Assembly: GCA_016946835.1 (NCBI GenBank)
Contig: JACVTC010000045.1
Span: 94,501-158,500 of the forward strand
Length of the DNA: 64,000 nt
From: Neocallimastix lanati (nom. inval.)
Lineage: Eukaryota; Neocallimastigomycota; Neocallimastigomycetes; Neocallimastigales; Neocallimastigaceae
Direction of reading: 5' to 3'
Below, piece by piece: positions 22,526 to 35,529 of this stretch. Under the pieces are notes generated by a model, which was not told where the DNA came from, made no database searches, and worked only from the letters and a program-made list of their open reading frames with translations. The translations under genes and the position numbers were made by a program. The first letter of the stretch is position 1; each line of letters starts with the position of its first letter.

Positions 22526-23764
22526 TATTTAGGTTCTGTATCTCTTATTTGGAGAAATTTTATTATTTATATATGTAATTTATTAATAAAATTTTATTTA
22601 TTCATTTATTTATTTTATAAGTTAAATTTATTTAATTAAATATTAGATTTTATAAATTCATACTTTAATACTACAAAACAAATTTTATGAAACTATATTT
22701 GATTATGTTAATAACATTACTATTTGCAAAGAATAAATATAAAGAAAAAGTATTCATTATGTAATACTCTTTAATTATAAACTATTTTAACATAATAAGA
22801 ATTAAATTTTAGTTTAATATTATAAAAAGTATAATATAAATAATAAAATATTTATAATAATTATAACATATTAAAATATAATAAAAATATAATAAAATAA
22901 AATAATTAAAATAAAATAAAATAAAAACTTAATATATAAACTTTTTACATATACACATAACATAAAATTTATATTATAAATTTTATGTTTAAATTAATTT
23001 TATATATTTTATAGAATTTATAATATTACATTATATTTATTGTATATTTATTTTTAGGTCATTTTATAAATTATATGATAATTAATCGGATATGCGGGAC
23101 TTTTATATGCTATATATTTTTAATAGTACAATTATATAGTATATTAATTTTAATATCTTAAAATTATAACCAAGTTAACTTCTCAATATTTAATAAAAAT
23201 ATCAAGAATGGTTTATTATTAGGATTATTTACATATAAAAATTAGTGTTGAATAATATAAATATACTTAATAATAATATATAAGAATATAAATATATTAT
23301 AAATATATTAATATAATAAATAATATCAACTATATATATATTTAATTATTTAATTAAAATAATTACTATTTCATTATATTATAGTATATATAAGGATTAT
23401 GTATTTTCAATATAAACTTTAAAATAAATAAGAATATTTAAGTTATATATAATAATATTATTATTTATATTTATTTAGAAGAAATTGACTATTTAATTTA
23501 ATATATTTAATATTATAATTAATAATATATATATGAATATTGAATAATATATGATTAATAAATTATTTCCAATATTATTATTTACAGAATAGATATAAAT
23601 ATTTAATATTTAATTATTATTATAAATTTGATGCTCCACATATTTGCTTTATATCAAATCAAATAATTTAATGCTTATTAATTTATTTTTATGTAATTAT
23701 TAATAAAATAATTTATTAATGTTTAAAGTTTTTATTTTCATTTTATGTCATTCGTCCCTCCTTA

Positions 23765-23955
23765 ATTATATTTTTTTAATATAATTTTTATAATTATTTT
23801 TAAATTACAATTCTATAATTTACATTAAAATTATATTAGTGTAATAATTATTTAAATTAAAACTTAAAATTTGTTTATCAAATGAATTTTAACAAATATA
23901 AAAATATTAATGTTTAATTATTTTAATATTATTATATTAATACAATAATAAAGAA
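23765..23955 (+). repeat. Direct repeat, right copy
   Basis: Partner of 22335-22525, in the same orientation, with scattered differences. Confidence 0.65.
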
Positions 23956-24129
23956 TAATAATTATTACAATATTAATTATGTATTATTGATATTAATTTT
24001 ATTTTAATAATATATTATAATAATAATAATATTAATAAATTTTATTAAATAATTACTATTTAATTTAAAAAAGGTTAATAATTATTTTTTATTTTAATAA
24101 AAATTAATTATTATTCTTTAAAGCGAGTT

Positions 24130-24210
24130 TCGTTAGAGTCAGTAAAATTATAACTTGAACTGAAAAATAATATGGTCAGTCAACTGATAAATCTGAACTG
24201 AAAATTGTAT
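24130..24210 (+). repeat. Leader repeats of Copia E, right part
   Basis: TTATAACTTGAACTGA followed by AT and GGTCAGT, the same motif as at 20101-20240, about 770 bp before the Gag remnant. Confidence 0.55.
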
Positions 24211-27200
24211 TGTTAATTATTAAATCAAAATTAGTATAGTTTTCCATTGAAAAAATACAATAATAACAGTTAGTTAATATTCATATTACATTGAAAATAA
24301 TTAAATAAAATAATAATCAAATTTAAATACATATTATAAATTAAAAAATAAAAAAAAAACAAAAAATTTAATATAATAATAAATCAACGGTTTGAGTTAT
24401 ATTATAATTAATAATTACAAAAACACACCAATATTTAAATATTAATAATCAAAACATAAATATTTATATCATGCAGTTAACAAATAAATTAAAATTATCA
24501 TTCAAGAACAAATAAATTTAATTTCGATATTAATAAATACATATCAAAATATAAATATTTGTTCAAACATATAAAAACCAATAATATTAATGTTGATTAA
24601 AATTAATATCAAATGATATAAAGAAAAATATTATATTAAAGATAATAGATAAAAATAGCATATAACAAAATATATTATTTTTACAACCTATTTATATTAA
24701 CCAATAAATGTAATTTAAACAATTATCAAAATATACGTTATTAAAGATTTTAACAAATTCACACTGAAATATTAAACAATATATATTTTATTTTCGTATA
24801 TATATAATAAAAATATAATAAAATTATAATAAAGTTTTTATTAATATATTGAATATTATAAATATACATTTAAATATGTAAAATATCTTTCTTTAATTAT
24901 ATTTTAAAATATTCTCATAATATAAAATCTGAATAAAATACTAACAAAATAAATTACTTCATTTAAAACTTTCAGCAATGATAAATACAAAAAGAAATAA
25001 TAAGAATCAAGTGATTACTATTGAGAAACCCATCGACATTAGGCCAACAATTAAATTTAATTATTCTGAAAATTTTAACAGAGTAGTTGAATTAAATATT
25101 GAAAACTATAACAGATGGAGAGCCAAAACCCTTCATCTATTATCAATTAACGACATAGTTGGGTATATTACTAAAGAAGAGTAAAAAAGTTGAGGAAAAG
25201 AAGCATACAAGATGATATATCTGAGTATATTGAAGGTAAATTTGATGATATATTGGTGTATGACAAAAACACCAATATAGTCGACATCAATAATGATATT
25301 ACAATAAAATGGATCCTCAAAAACAGCATTAGAGAAAAAACCAAAGAAATTGTGCAAGGATCAAACAAAACAGCTTTCGAATAGCGGAGAATCCTAATAA
25401 GATCTTTTTCTAAAAATATTAATACATGTAAATTAGTACTTAAAAGTATGCATGATAATTTAAAAAACAACCCAGAAATAGATATCAATATCTTAATTGG
25501 AGAACTTCAAAATAACATTGATGAACTCGAGAAAATTGATAATGACATTGAACCAAGTGTCAAAGCGGATATCCTTAACAGAAGTCTTCCAGGGGAACTT
25601 CGTTGGATAAACTTATTCCGATTTAAAAATGATTATAATAAATGTAGTGAATACGTTAAGGATGTATTGCCTGAAATCATCTCATCAAACTTAAAGGAAT
25701 TCATAAATAATAATCAAAATTATATAAATATATTTTCAGTAGAAAATAATAACATTAATTCATATAAAATAAACTCATTAAAACAAAAGCATCTACTTAA
25801 AATACTAAAAAAGGTAGATGTAATTACTGTGATAAATGGCGTCATTTCTTTTATTATTGTATAAAAAGAAGAGAAAAAAAAATAATAATAAAAGAAGAAA
25901 AACTTACAAACGCAGAGGAAATAATTTTAAAAGAAAGTAAAATAAACATAAAAATTATATTAATTTAATAACAAAAGAAAAATACGACGCTAGCTTTGTT
26001 GACGCTTTCATCATCAAGGATTACAATTCTCAAGATAATCTTGACATTAATTTAGCCACAATAAATAAATATAGTGACAACAATAAAAATAATGAAATGA
26101 AGTCTTTAATATTAGACGTCAGTGCATCAATAACTATCACAAGTCATTAAAATAAATTAAATAATATTCAAAAATGCAATGAAAAAGTTTATTTTGTTAA
26201 TAATAAAGTTATATTAACACAATTTAAAGAAGACCTTATAGGATACATCGGTAGTCATAAAATAATCATTAAAAATACATACTACTTACCAAAAATAAAT
26301 AAAAATTTATTGTCAGTTGGAAATCTCACACAATAAGGATACAAAATAATTTTAAATAATACTAATAATAATTCATATGCACTAATTTATAATAAACACA
26401 AAAAAGAATATTATCAATTAAATCAAACCTATTTACCTATTTAACAAATTAAAATTTTGGATTTCGACTTGACCAATAAATTTTCAAAACAATAATGAAA
26501 ACAATTATTTAGTTGAAATCAATTGTATACATTTGAAAATCAAATGTTAAACTAAAATTAATAGCATCGTCGTTTTGCTAATTTAAATATCAACAGTATC
26601 AAAGATAAAATTTTAAAAATAAATATAAATTCAAAATGTCCTATACGTAAATAATCATAATTTAAAAATAAACCTTTCAAATAATAACACAGTAGAGCTA
26701 AAAATATATTTCAACTCATACACATGGACCATATAGGTCCAATCAAAAATTTTATCATTGACATTAACCATATTAAATAACCATTCAAGATTTGGATGGA
26801 TTCTATCTCTGGAAAGTTAATTCAAAACTTTTTATCACTTTTATAATTGGTTTAATAAAATCAAAAATCAATTTAATAAATGATTTTATTAAATTCCAAC
26901 AAATAATGGTACTGGATTTAACAACAAAAATTTAAACATTTTTTTATTAACTTGGAAATATAGCATCAATTCACTTTACCCTACATTCCACAACAAAATG
27001 ATGGGATTGAGCAATTTAATAGTACAATGATTAATTATGCAAAATCAATATTATATGATACACAATTGAGTTTGCAATTTTAGGAAGATGCCTTATCCAC
27101 ATCCAACTGTAAAGTATTCTGATGGAACAAGATTACAATTACACTAAACAATATTAATAATACGCAATTAAAATTTGTTTTATTAAAAAACTTCTTTTTA

Positions 27201-27837
27201 TTAATATTTTTTTATTAACAATTCTTTTATTAGTTATTAACTATAAAATAGTTAATTAATAGCAAATACATTTCTTTAATAAATAAAATTATAATTTTAC
27301 ATGTATTTATATTTTTTCTTAATTATATTGTAATATACTATTCTTATTTATTTAAACATATATTTGATATAAAATAAACAAAAAATAATCTAAAATTAAA
27401 TAAAATTATAAAATAACTAAAACTAATTCAATAAGCTTTATATTCAATTTGTTTTAACTCAAATTGAATAAGTGCTTATTTATTATTTATTTATTATTCT
27501 TTTATTATTAATACTATTAATTATATATTTATTATTTAATTTTATGCTTATTAAATTAACAAAAATTAAACAAAACTAAAATAATTAAAATATTTTATTA
27601 CTAAATTTTAAGTTATTTAGAAATTAATCTTATATTTCTGAATTTATTGATCGTAAAAAATATAGATTTATTATTAATTTGTATAAATCTATTCTTTACA
27701 TAAATTAATATGTTTTACATAATTTAATGTATTTACATTACTTTGTAAAAGAGAATTACATTAAATAATTTAATGTACAAAATAAATTAATTAAAGTATT
27801 AAAGATATAGATATCTTTACACTAAATGGGGACTGTG

Positions 27838-28200
27838 AATTTCGCAATCCTGCATTTCACAATGTGGCGTATTAAATTTGATAAATAAAGCCGTACATTT
27901 TTAAGATATTCTATGCAATAATAAATAAATATATAAATAATTATTATTTTAAAAAAAATAATAATATATTTTTTTCAATTAAATATTATTAATTAACTAT
28001 TTCAAAAGAAATAATAATATATTCTATTAAAAAAAGAATTATAAAAAACTATTTTTATAATTGAATATTAATAAATCATATATATATATATATAAAAGAA
28101 TATTTATTATTAATAAAATAATTATTTATTTAATTATTATTTATTAAATATTAAAAAACAAGCCACATACAAAATACGCCACATTGCAAAACATACTAGA
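27838..28200. mobile_element. MITE-like element, copy 1
   Basis: About 360 bp with terminal inverted sequences: GCATTTCACAATGTGGCGTA near the left end (27852-27871) and TACGCCACATTGCAAAAC near the right end. It has no coding capacity. About 70 internal bases (27889-27955) match the reverse complement of the element at 35372-35516 almost base for base, which shows a mobile family. It lies inside the pol region of Copia E, so it inserted after E. Confidence 0.75.
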
Positions 28201-29506
28201 TTCCACCAAAATTTCATATGAACTCCTTACTAATAGCAAATTCGATTCTCAAACATATATGTCTTCGGATGTAAAGTTTTTTACTACATTCCAAAATCAT
28301 TCCGTGGTAAATTTCAAAATAATTCATCTCCTGGTATATTCTTGAGGTATGTTGATAATCCCACAGTGTACAAAATTCTTGATTTAACAAATAATAAAAT
28401 TATAATATCACGAAATATTGAATTTTTTGAATTTACACTAGTTAATTTACATCTATCCTGTTGCGATAATGATATTCTAAATAATATAATCAGGAGGAAT
28501 GACAATATTTACATTTCGTAATAACACGTATGACATAAACCATGATACAGACTTCAATAATAGTAGCAATAATAATCAGTATAATCAATATAATAATAAT
28601 AAGTCAAATAGTATGCTATTTAGACAGTAATACTCATATTAATGAAAATAATATAAAATAAAAACAATCAAATAAAAAATAAAAGAATATATAACAAAAG
28701 AAGAAATAACAATAATAACACCAAAAATATTACTAATAATACCAATAAAGATAAAGAATCATAATAACGAAATAGAATCTCAAGATAATAATATTATTAA
28801 TAACAACGGTAATATCAATAATGCAAATAATAACAAAACAATATCAACAACTTCACTACCAACAGCAGTAATAGTAAAAGAATAATAATAATAATCATAA
28901 AAATAATATGATCATTGACAATAATAAAAATAATCACAATAATTCAAATATAGTTAGCTACAACTCAAACAACAATAACGATAATAACAATGAACAACGA
29001 AATATTAATTACTTAATGAATAACGAACTATTTAACATAGAATCATCTATATATTTGGGAAAAAGAAATAGAGATGAAAGCTTCAAGGTAAATTCAAGTA
29101 ACAAAAAACAGAAAATATAAAAAGAATTACTTGAACCAAACAATTATGATGATATCTTTAATTTAATTGATTATAATGAATGGTTAAAGTTAGTCCATAG
29201 TGAACTCAACAATATGAGAAATGTAAGAGTACATGAAACAATTGATACAATATTTAAGAATGCAAACTTAATATCATCAAGATTGATTTTTAAATTAAAA
29301 CGCAGCTCACAAGGGGTAATAATTTAGGAAAAAGCAAGATTAGTGGCAAAGGGATATACACAAGAAATCTTTGCACCCACCTTAAAACAGCGATTGCCAC
29401 TCAGAACAATTTTGAAATAAAATTAAATTTTAAATATTATATATAAAATATATAAATTATAATATATCTAGTTGTCTTACTATTTATTGATGTTCAACAG
29501 TAGTAA

Positions 29507-31939
29507 ATTAATATAAACATGTAATTTTTAGCATATATATCAATTAGTAGCACTTTGTAATTTATATAAATACCCTACTATAAAAAAATTATTTGTATTA
29601 ACAATTAAACTAAAATATTTCTATATAAATAAAATATGTTATTATTTAAATATTTTAATTTGATAAATAAGGCAAAAAGCAAATAAATGTAATATTTCGG
29701 AATAACAAATAAAATGAAATAAATAAAATTTTTATATATTTATATTAAGAGTTTAGTAAATTATTTTTAATTAAAATTTTCTTCGGTTTTCCGAAGATAT
29801 TTTTATGAATAATTTAATAATATTTTAATATATTTAAAATAAATAGTTTTTTTTTTTAAGATTGAATAAATTTAATCTTATTATTGTGAAAGTTATTAAT
29901 TATAATATTTTCTGTTAAAAAAAATAAATTTAAAACTAAATCAAATATTTTATTTCTTTAAATTAATTTAAAATTATTCAATTGTCTAATAAAAAGTTAA
30001 GTTATTAATATTTAATATATCATATAAATTATCTTTTCTGAGTATAAATAGTTATATATATATTTCTTAATTAAAATACCATGTTTTAAATGGAAATATA
30101 TTATAATCATTAAATCAATTATATTTTTACTTTATGTATTATTATTCCTTTATTATATTTTCTCATAATAAAGAAATTCATTTTTAATAAATTATCAATA
30201 ATTAAAAAATATATATAATATTTATATCTTTTATTATATATTAAAATTTTAATATATATTAGATAACATAAATATTTTTGATAATAATATAAAAAATTAC
30301 TTTCCATAATAAAAAAGAATTTCATTATTTTAAAAAATATTTTTGTGTGCCTAAAAATAATAAAAAATACTTTAAATTATATTTTAAAATATTATTAATA
30401 ACTTCAGATTGTTAATAAGCAAAAATTTTTTATTTACAAATTTTATATATTAAAGTTTATTTTTTATTTATATTTAAAATTAATAGTTTAATTTGTAATA
30501 TTTCGGAAAATTAAAAATAGTTAATGTAAAAATAGTAAAGTTTAAATTAAATTTTAATTAATTTTTTAAATTTTAATTATTATCAAACTTTATTTATTGA
30601 TTAATATAAAAATATATATTAATATTTATATTCTGTTTATATTAAGACTAATTTAATTACTATAAATATTATATTTAAAATTTTAATATTTAAAATTTAA
30701 TATTTAAAATTCATTACTGAAAATTGATTAAAAATTAAAATTTTTAAATTATCATTTAATATAAATTTAAAAATTATTATATAATCAAAATTGATATTAA
30801 ATATATTACTATTTTTATCATTATTATTTATTATTACTATTTATTATTAATTATTCTAATTAAATAATAGTAATAATTATATAAATTTCCAATAAATATA
30901 TATAATATGTAACATTTATATTCATTATGATTTATATTCATTTCTACATTATTTTATGAAGCATGAAAATTAATAAAAAAGAAATGAAAATAGAACTAAT
31001 GAAAATATGATTTAAGATATGATATAATGATAAGTAAAAAGTCTATTCTTTATTTATATATAATTACTAATTTATTATATATAATTATTAAATAGAATAA
31101 TATAAAATTGATAATAATTTTTTTAATAAGTATTCTCATATTAATTTAATACAAGACAGTGATATAATAAAAGTTGTTCCGTTTTTGTTTTTGCTTTTTT
31201 TAATTGCCAAGTATAATTCATTATTAATTTTATTATATTTAAAAAAATATTTCATTAAATTAAATAAAATAATAATAATCATAATAATATTCATGTTATC
31301 TTTACAAGTATATAATTATTAAAAGGTTATATTTTAAAATATTTTTAAATAAAATTAGAAATTGTAATTAAAGTTTATTCCAATAAATATAAATAAAAAG
31401 AATAAAGAATATAATAGAATAAAATTAAAAAGAATTAATTTTATAAATTCAATACTTCAACAAATTTTATTTCCAATTTATGTACATAAATTTTTATACT
31501 AAATCAATTTAAATAGGAATTAAATATTAATAATATAAAATATTTTATTTGTATAAATATTAAATTTTATTATTGTTTTTTTTAATATATCACATGTTCC
31601 ATTTTTTAAAAGGGGTATCGCATGGATCTCGTTTATATATATCCTTAAAAATTGTATAGAAGTACGTTTATTATTATTATAAATTAATCATTTAATATAC
31701 TTTAATTCTATATCCAATAAAATTTAAGTGATATTAAAATCCTATAGATATAAAGTTAATATATTTATAATTAGATTTTTTGATTTATTCTGATTTGTTG
31801 ATATTATCAAGAATTCATATATACTGAAATATATTTATGGAAAATCAATAATGCTTGAAATTACAATATAATTTAACTTTTTTCTTTTTTTGAATTTATT
31901 TTTTGATTAATTAATAATTTTAGATTTTTAAAGTTATAA
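29507..31939. other. AT-rich spacer
   Basis: 2.4 kb without a supported gene. Short minus-strand frames here are Tyr/Ile/Lys-rich low-complexity translations of AT sequence. The last few hundred bases must hold the promoter of the gene starting at 31940, but I see no distinct motif. Confidence 0.55.
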
Positions 31940-34077
31940 ATGGTTATATTAGTCCCATTTGATGATAATATATCTAATTATGTAAGTATATAACAAGAAT
32001 TTCACAATTTTAAAAAACTTTAATTATTTTATGACTACTTTAAAAAATATTATTATATATATAAAAGCAAAAGAAAGAAATTATATATATAAATATAATT
32101 AATTCATTACTTTATATATTAATAATATTTATAAAAATAACTTACTTATTTCTCTAAATATATACTAAATATTTTAATAAGCCGGATTTAGCATATGTAT
32201 ATTTCTTTTGTAGGAAATTCAGTAATATTTTCCCTCTGTTTACACCATTGGTAAAGCATTAAAATCTATTTTATAATTTATTCTTTTTTATAATAATTAA
32301 ATTTTTATTTTTTATATTTCATATAAAATATATAATACTAAGGAAATAGAAAATGCTTTAACAGAGAGAGGGTATCCGTCCCTTGTAACCTTAAGAACTA
32401 TTATCATAATTTTTTTAAGAAATTTATATCCAAATAATGTTGATTCAATAAAGTAATTATATATATTATTTACTATATATATATATATATATTTTTTTTT
32501 TAAAAAAAATATTTATCTATTTTGGCAATTAACAATATACTATTTTCCAAAAAAAATAATAAATTAATTTTAAGTTTTGATAACTGGGAAAATTATTTAT
32601 TTGATTTCTTTGAAGACCAGATAGAAAACAATCAAATTAAAGAAAATCCAATGTGTTTTCGTTCTAAAAAAATTAATTCTTTTTTTGGTTGTTCTACTAG
32701 AAATAAAATTATAATTCTAAAAGTAATTTGAACTATTATAAAAGTAATATTAATGAATATTAAATAAAAATTTTATCAATTGTTATTAATATGATTTAAA
32801 CTATCAAGCTTTTATGTCACTTTCAAATAAAATTTAGTAAAAAAGTTCAAGAAAATATAAAAAAATTTTTTGGAAAAGAAATATGTACATTAACACTTGT
32901 AGATTTGATGGATTATCCGATTGGTCTAGATTCAAAGGTTTATATTAGATTTTGACAAAATTAACAATTTAATAGTTTATTTTTATTATTATGATAATAA
33001 TTATATTAAAAAAATATAGTAATACTGTTATGAATATCGTTATGAATATCATTATGAATATTTTATTATTTATTATTATTATAATTTATTATTATTTATA
33101 ATTATTTTCGTTATTAGTTTTTTAATTATAAAATATAAATTGTTAATATGATTGATAAATTTTAAAATAAATAGAATCGTATATATTTTTACACCGATAG
33201 TCCTCGTCTCTACAGAATTTATCCTGATGGATGTTTTGAGTCGGTAATTTTTATTTGTTTTATTAAGAATAATAAATAAAACAGTATATCTTTAATTTAG
33301 TAATTCATTATTTATATATATTATTAATTGAAAAATTGTTTTTATTGTTACTTTAATTTTAGGTTACGGACACAAAAGAAGAAGTAGAAGAATTAATTAA
33401 TTCTTTGAATTCAGAAAGTATAAAAGAGAAAAATTTAAAATATAAAATCAAAAATGTAATTCTTAAATATATAGATATAACGAATGAGGTAATTAGTAAT
33501 AAATAAATATTATTTATTTAAAAAAGAAATATTAATAATTTTTTTTTTTTTTTTTTTTTAAATTGTCATGCCATTTTGTATATAATTTGTCATATTAAAG
33601 TATTGGAAAAATGAAAATAAATCATGCACAGAACTAAAAAAAAAATACAATTATAATATTCCATTAACTTCATTAGAATTAAAATATCTAGGCCCTTCAA
33701 TAATAGGGTATGAAGAAATAAATACCGAACCACCGAAAAAGAAAATAGAAGAAATAAATACCGAACCACCGAAAAAGAAAATAGAAGAAATAAATACCGA
33801 ACAACCAAAAAAGAAAAAAGAAGAAATTATTATTATTGATGATGACGATCAAAAAATGAAAAATGAAGAAGTTATAATAATTAATAATAACAATGGAAAA
33901 AAAAATGAAAACATTAATAAAATACGAAAAGAAGAAGAAGAAGAAGAAGAAAATAAAATAAAGATTATTAAAAAAAGAAAAATATCAATTAATAAAAAAC
34001 TATTAAAAAAATATATTGATAACTTGAACTATTCAATTAATAAATTAAAAGAAATTGTAGATAGTTATTGTGAATAG
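31940..34077 (+). CDS. DDT/WHIM-domain protein, probable ISWI-type chromatin remodelling subunit (8 exons)
   Basis: Eight exons joined by seven GT-AG introns of 86-237 nt: 31940-31981, 32182-32250, 32343-32452, 32575-32722, 32809-32937, 33175-33243, 33363-33488 and 33601-34077. They keep one frame of 389 residues; only intron 3 splits a codon. Residues ~15-75 fit a DDT domain: PDLAYVYFFCRKFSNIF, then FTPLEIENALTERG, then an Ile/Leu helix ending FLRNLYPNN. Residues ~157-220 fit a WHIM2/WSD motif: DYPIGLDSKNRIYFY...RLYRI, then EEVEELINSLNSESIKEKNL. In known proteins (Itc1, Acf1/BAZ, plant DDT proteins) this pair binds ISWI ATPases and linker DNA in the nucleus. The C-terminus has three 12-residue repeats (EEINTEPPKKKI type, residues 269-304), an acidic Asp/Glu stretch and a basic helix. 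It is far shorter than Itc1 or BAZ and shows no PHD or bromodomain. Exon 2 is the least certain. No stop interrupts the model. Confidence 0.8.
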
Positions 34078-35286
34078 TTAATATTATATTATTTACGATT
34101 TATTATTAATATAATTTCTCTTGCTTTTTAATTTTTTATAATGAAATAAAAATTATTGTTAGATTTTTTATTTTTTAAATTTAATAAAACATTTATATCA
34201 AAAATTATTAAAAATTAATGATGAACCATTTTAACATATAATTTAATTATCTATCTAATTAAATATGGATGTTTTATATTTTATATTTTAATTTTCAATT
34301 TTTATTTATCATTATTTTTTTTATTTTATATCTTTTTGGGTAATTTAAAACATAAAATAATTAGTTATATTTATTAAATACTAATACTTTATAGTTTTTT
34401 AATTTATTTTTATAAAAGTTATTTTACACATAAAAAAAAAACGCAATATTATCACATTAAAATTAAATATAAATAACTAGTTTATTTACTTTATTTTAAA
34501 AAAGTTTAAAAACTTATATTTAGGAAATTTTTTAAATAAATTTTTTATAAATTAAAGATTTATATTATTTAAAAATAATTTTTTTTAGTTAATTAATAAT
34601 TTTAGAAATTTATTAATAGTTTTATTGTTATTTTGTACTTTTTAGTCTCTATTTAAAGAATATATATTTTATATTTTATATTTTAATATAATTAAAATTA
34701 TCATTTTAGTAAAAGTAACTCAATAATAAATTTAAATATTTAAATAAAATATTTAAATAATTAAAAAGTTTAAATATATATATATATTTTTAAATTTAAA
34801 TAATATGAAATAATATTTTAATTTTATTTTCTTTAATTATAAATTATATATCTTTTTCATTTAAATTAAATATTTTCTATAATATTTTTTTTTAAATTTT
34901 TTTAAAGTTATTTAAAATTATTATATATATTTTAATAATAATTCAATATACCATAATTTTAATTTTATAAAAATTTAACATTAAATAATGAAAAAGAACA
35001 AATTATTATATAAAATATAATAATTTATATCTTTTTAATTAAATATTTTATTGTTATTTTAAAAAAAAATATTAATATATTTCTATAATACTTATAATAC
35101 TAAATAACATATTAAATATTTATTTATTAATTATAATTTAAGCCACATTTACATATATTTTTATTTTAAATTACGCCATATTTATATCAAGCCACATTAA
35201 GAACGGAAAAACTCTCATTATATATATATTTATAAATTTGCACTATAACGTTCCAATACTAAAAGAATTTAAACTATTATAAAAAT

Positions 35287-35322
<36 letters not shown>

Positions 35323-35371
35323 TTTGTTTGTTTGTTTTAGTATGGAATTAAACGAATCTAGTGTGTTTCGT
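34078..35371. other. AT-rich spacer downstream of the DDT/WHIM gene
   Basis: 1.3 kb with no frame or RNA gene. It contains GCCACATTT, ACGCCATAT and GCCACATTAAG motifs at about 35140-35205, reminiscent of the MITE ends next to it, and a T33 run at 35289-35321. Confidence 0.55.
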
Positions 35372-35516
35372 AATTATGCATTTCTCAATGTGGCGTATTC
35401 TTTAATAATTATTATTATTTCTTTTAAAATAATAATTATTTATATATTTATTTATGATTGTATAGAACATCTTAAAAATGTAAGGCTTTATTATAAGTCA
35501 CATTGCGAAATGCACG
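35372..35516. mobile_element. MITE-like element, copy 2
   Basis: About 140 bp that is nearly a hairpin: GCATTTCTCAATGTGGCGTA (35379-35398) faces GTCACATTGCGAAATGC (35497-35513). The interior matches copy 1 (27838-28200) in reverse complement, including ATTTTTAAGAT and the AAATAATTATTATTTTAAAA block. It is non-coding; a short plus-strand frame through it is chance. The outer limits are not sharp. Confidence 0.75.
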
Positions 35517-35529
35517 ATCCTGTATGAAA

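Larger units (their letters stand above)
20241..24120. other. AT-rich block splitting the E leader
   Basis: About 3.9 kb with no supported gene. It lies between two stretches of the same leader repeat, so it is probably an insertion or expansion. Inside are a pair of direct repeats (22335-22525 and 23765-23955) and two hairpins at about 22095-22200. A minus-strand purine tract near 21190 (AAAAGGGAATGATAAT) could mark another LTR fossil, but no partner was found. Confidence 0.45.
19456..29506 (+). mobile_element. Ty1/Copia element E (old, heavily broken)
   Basis: A long decayed element on the plus strand. The left LTR-like segment (19456 to about 19706) ends with GTTTAACA and a degenerate primer site (GATTAAAAGTATCA). 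Its last ~100 bp resemble 29424-29506, taken as the right LTR. Parts still readable: Gag around 24978-25860 with the lineage motif IKFNYSENFN, then traces of zinc knuckle, protease, integrase (LIHMDHIGP), an Asn-rich linker (about 28520-29120) and the start of reverse transcriptase (KARLVAKGYTQ). There are many breaks, well over ten. A MITE-like insert sits at about 27838-28200, and a ~3.9-kb block of unrelated AT-rich DNA splits its leader. Confidence 0.75.

Noticed and set aside
30119-30325. 68-residue minus-strand frame
   Set aside because: Composition is that of untranslated AT DNA (Ile, Tyr, Lys, Asn), with no motif.
32522-32731. Separate 69-residue gene
   Set aside because: It starts at TTG and mostly overlaps exon 4 of the DDT/WHIM gene. 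The first part is intron.
33590-33808. Minus-strand frame with repeated VVRYLFLLFSFS
   Set aside because: Shadow of the three PPKKK repeats in the last exon of the DDT/WHIM gene.
35324-35527. 67-residue plus-strand frame
   Set aside because: It lies across the hairpin-like MITE copy and has no gene-like context.
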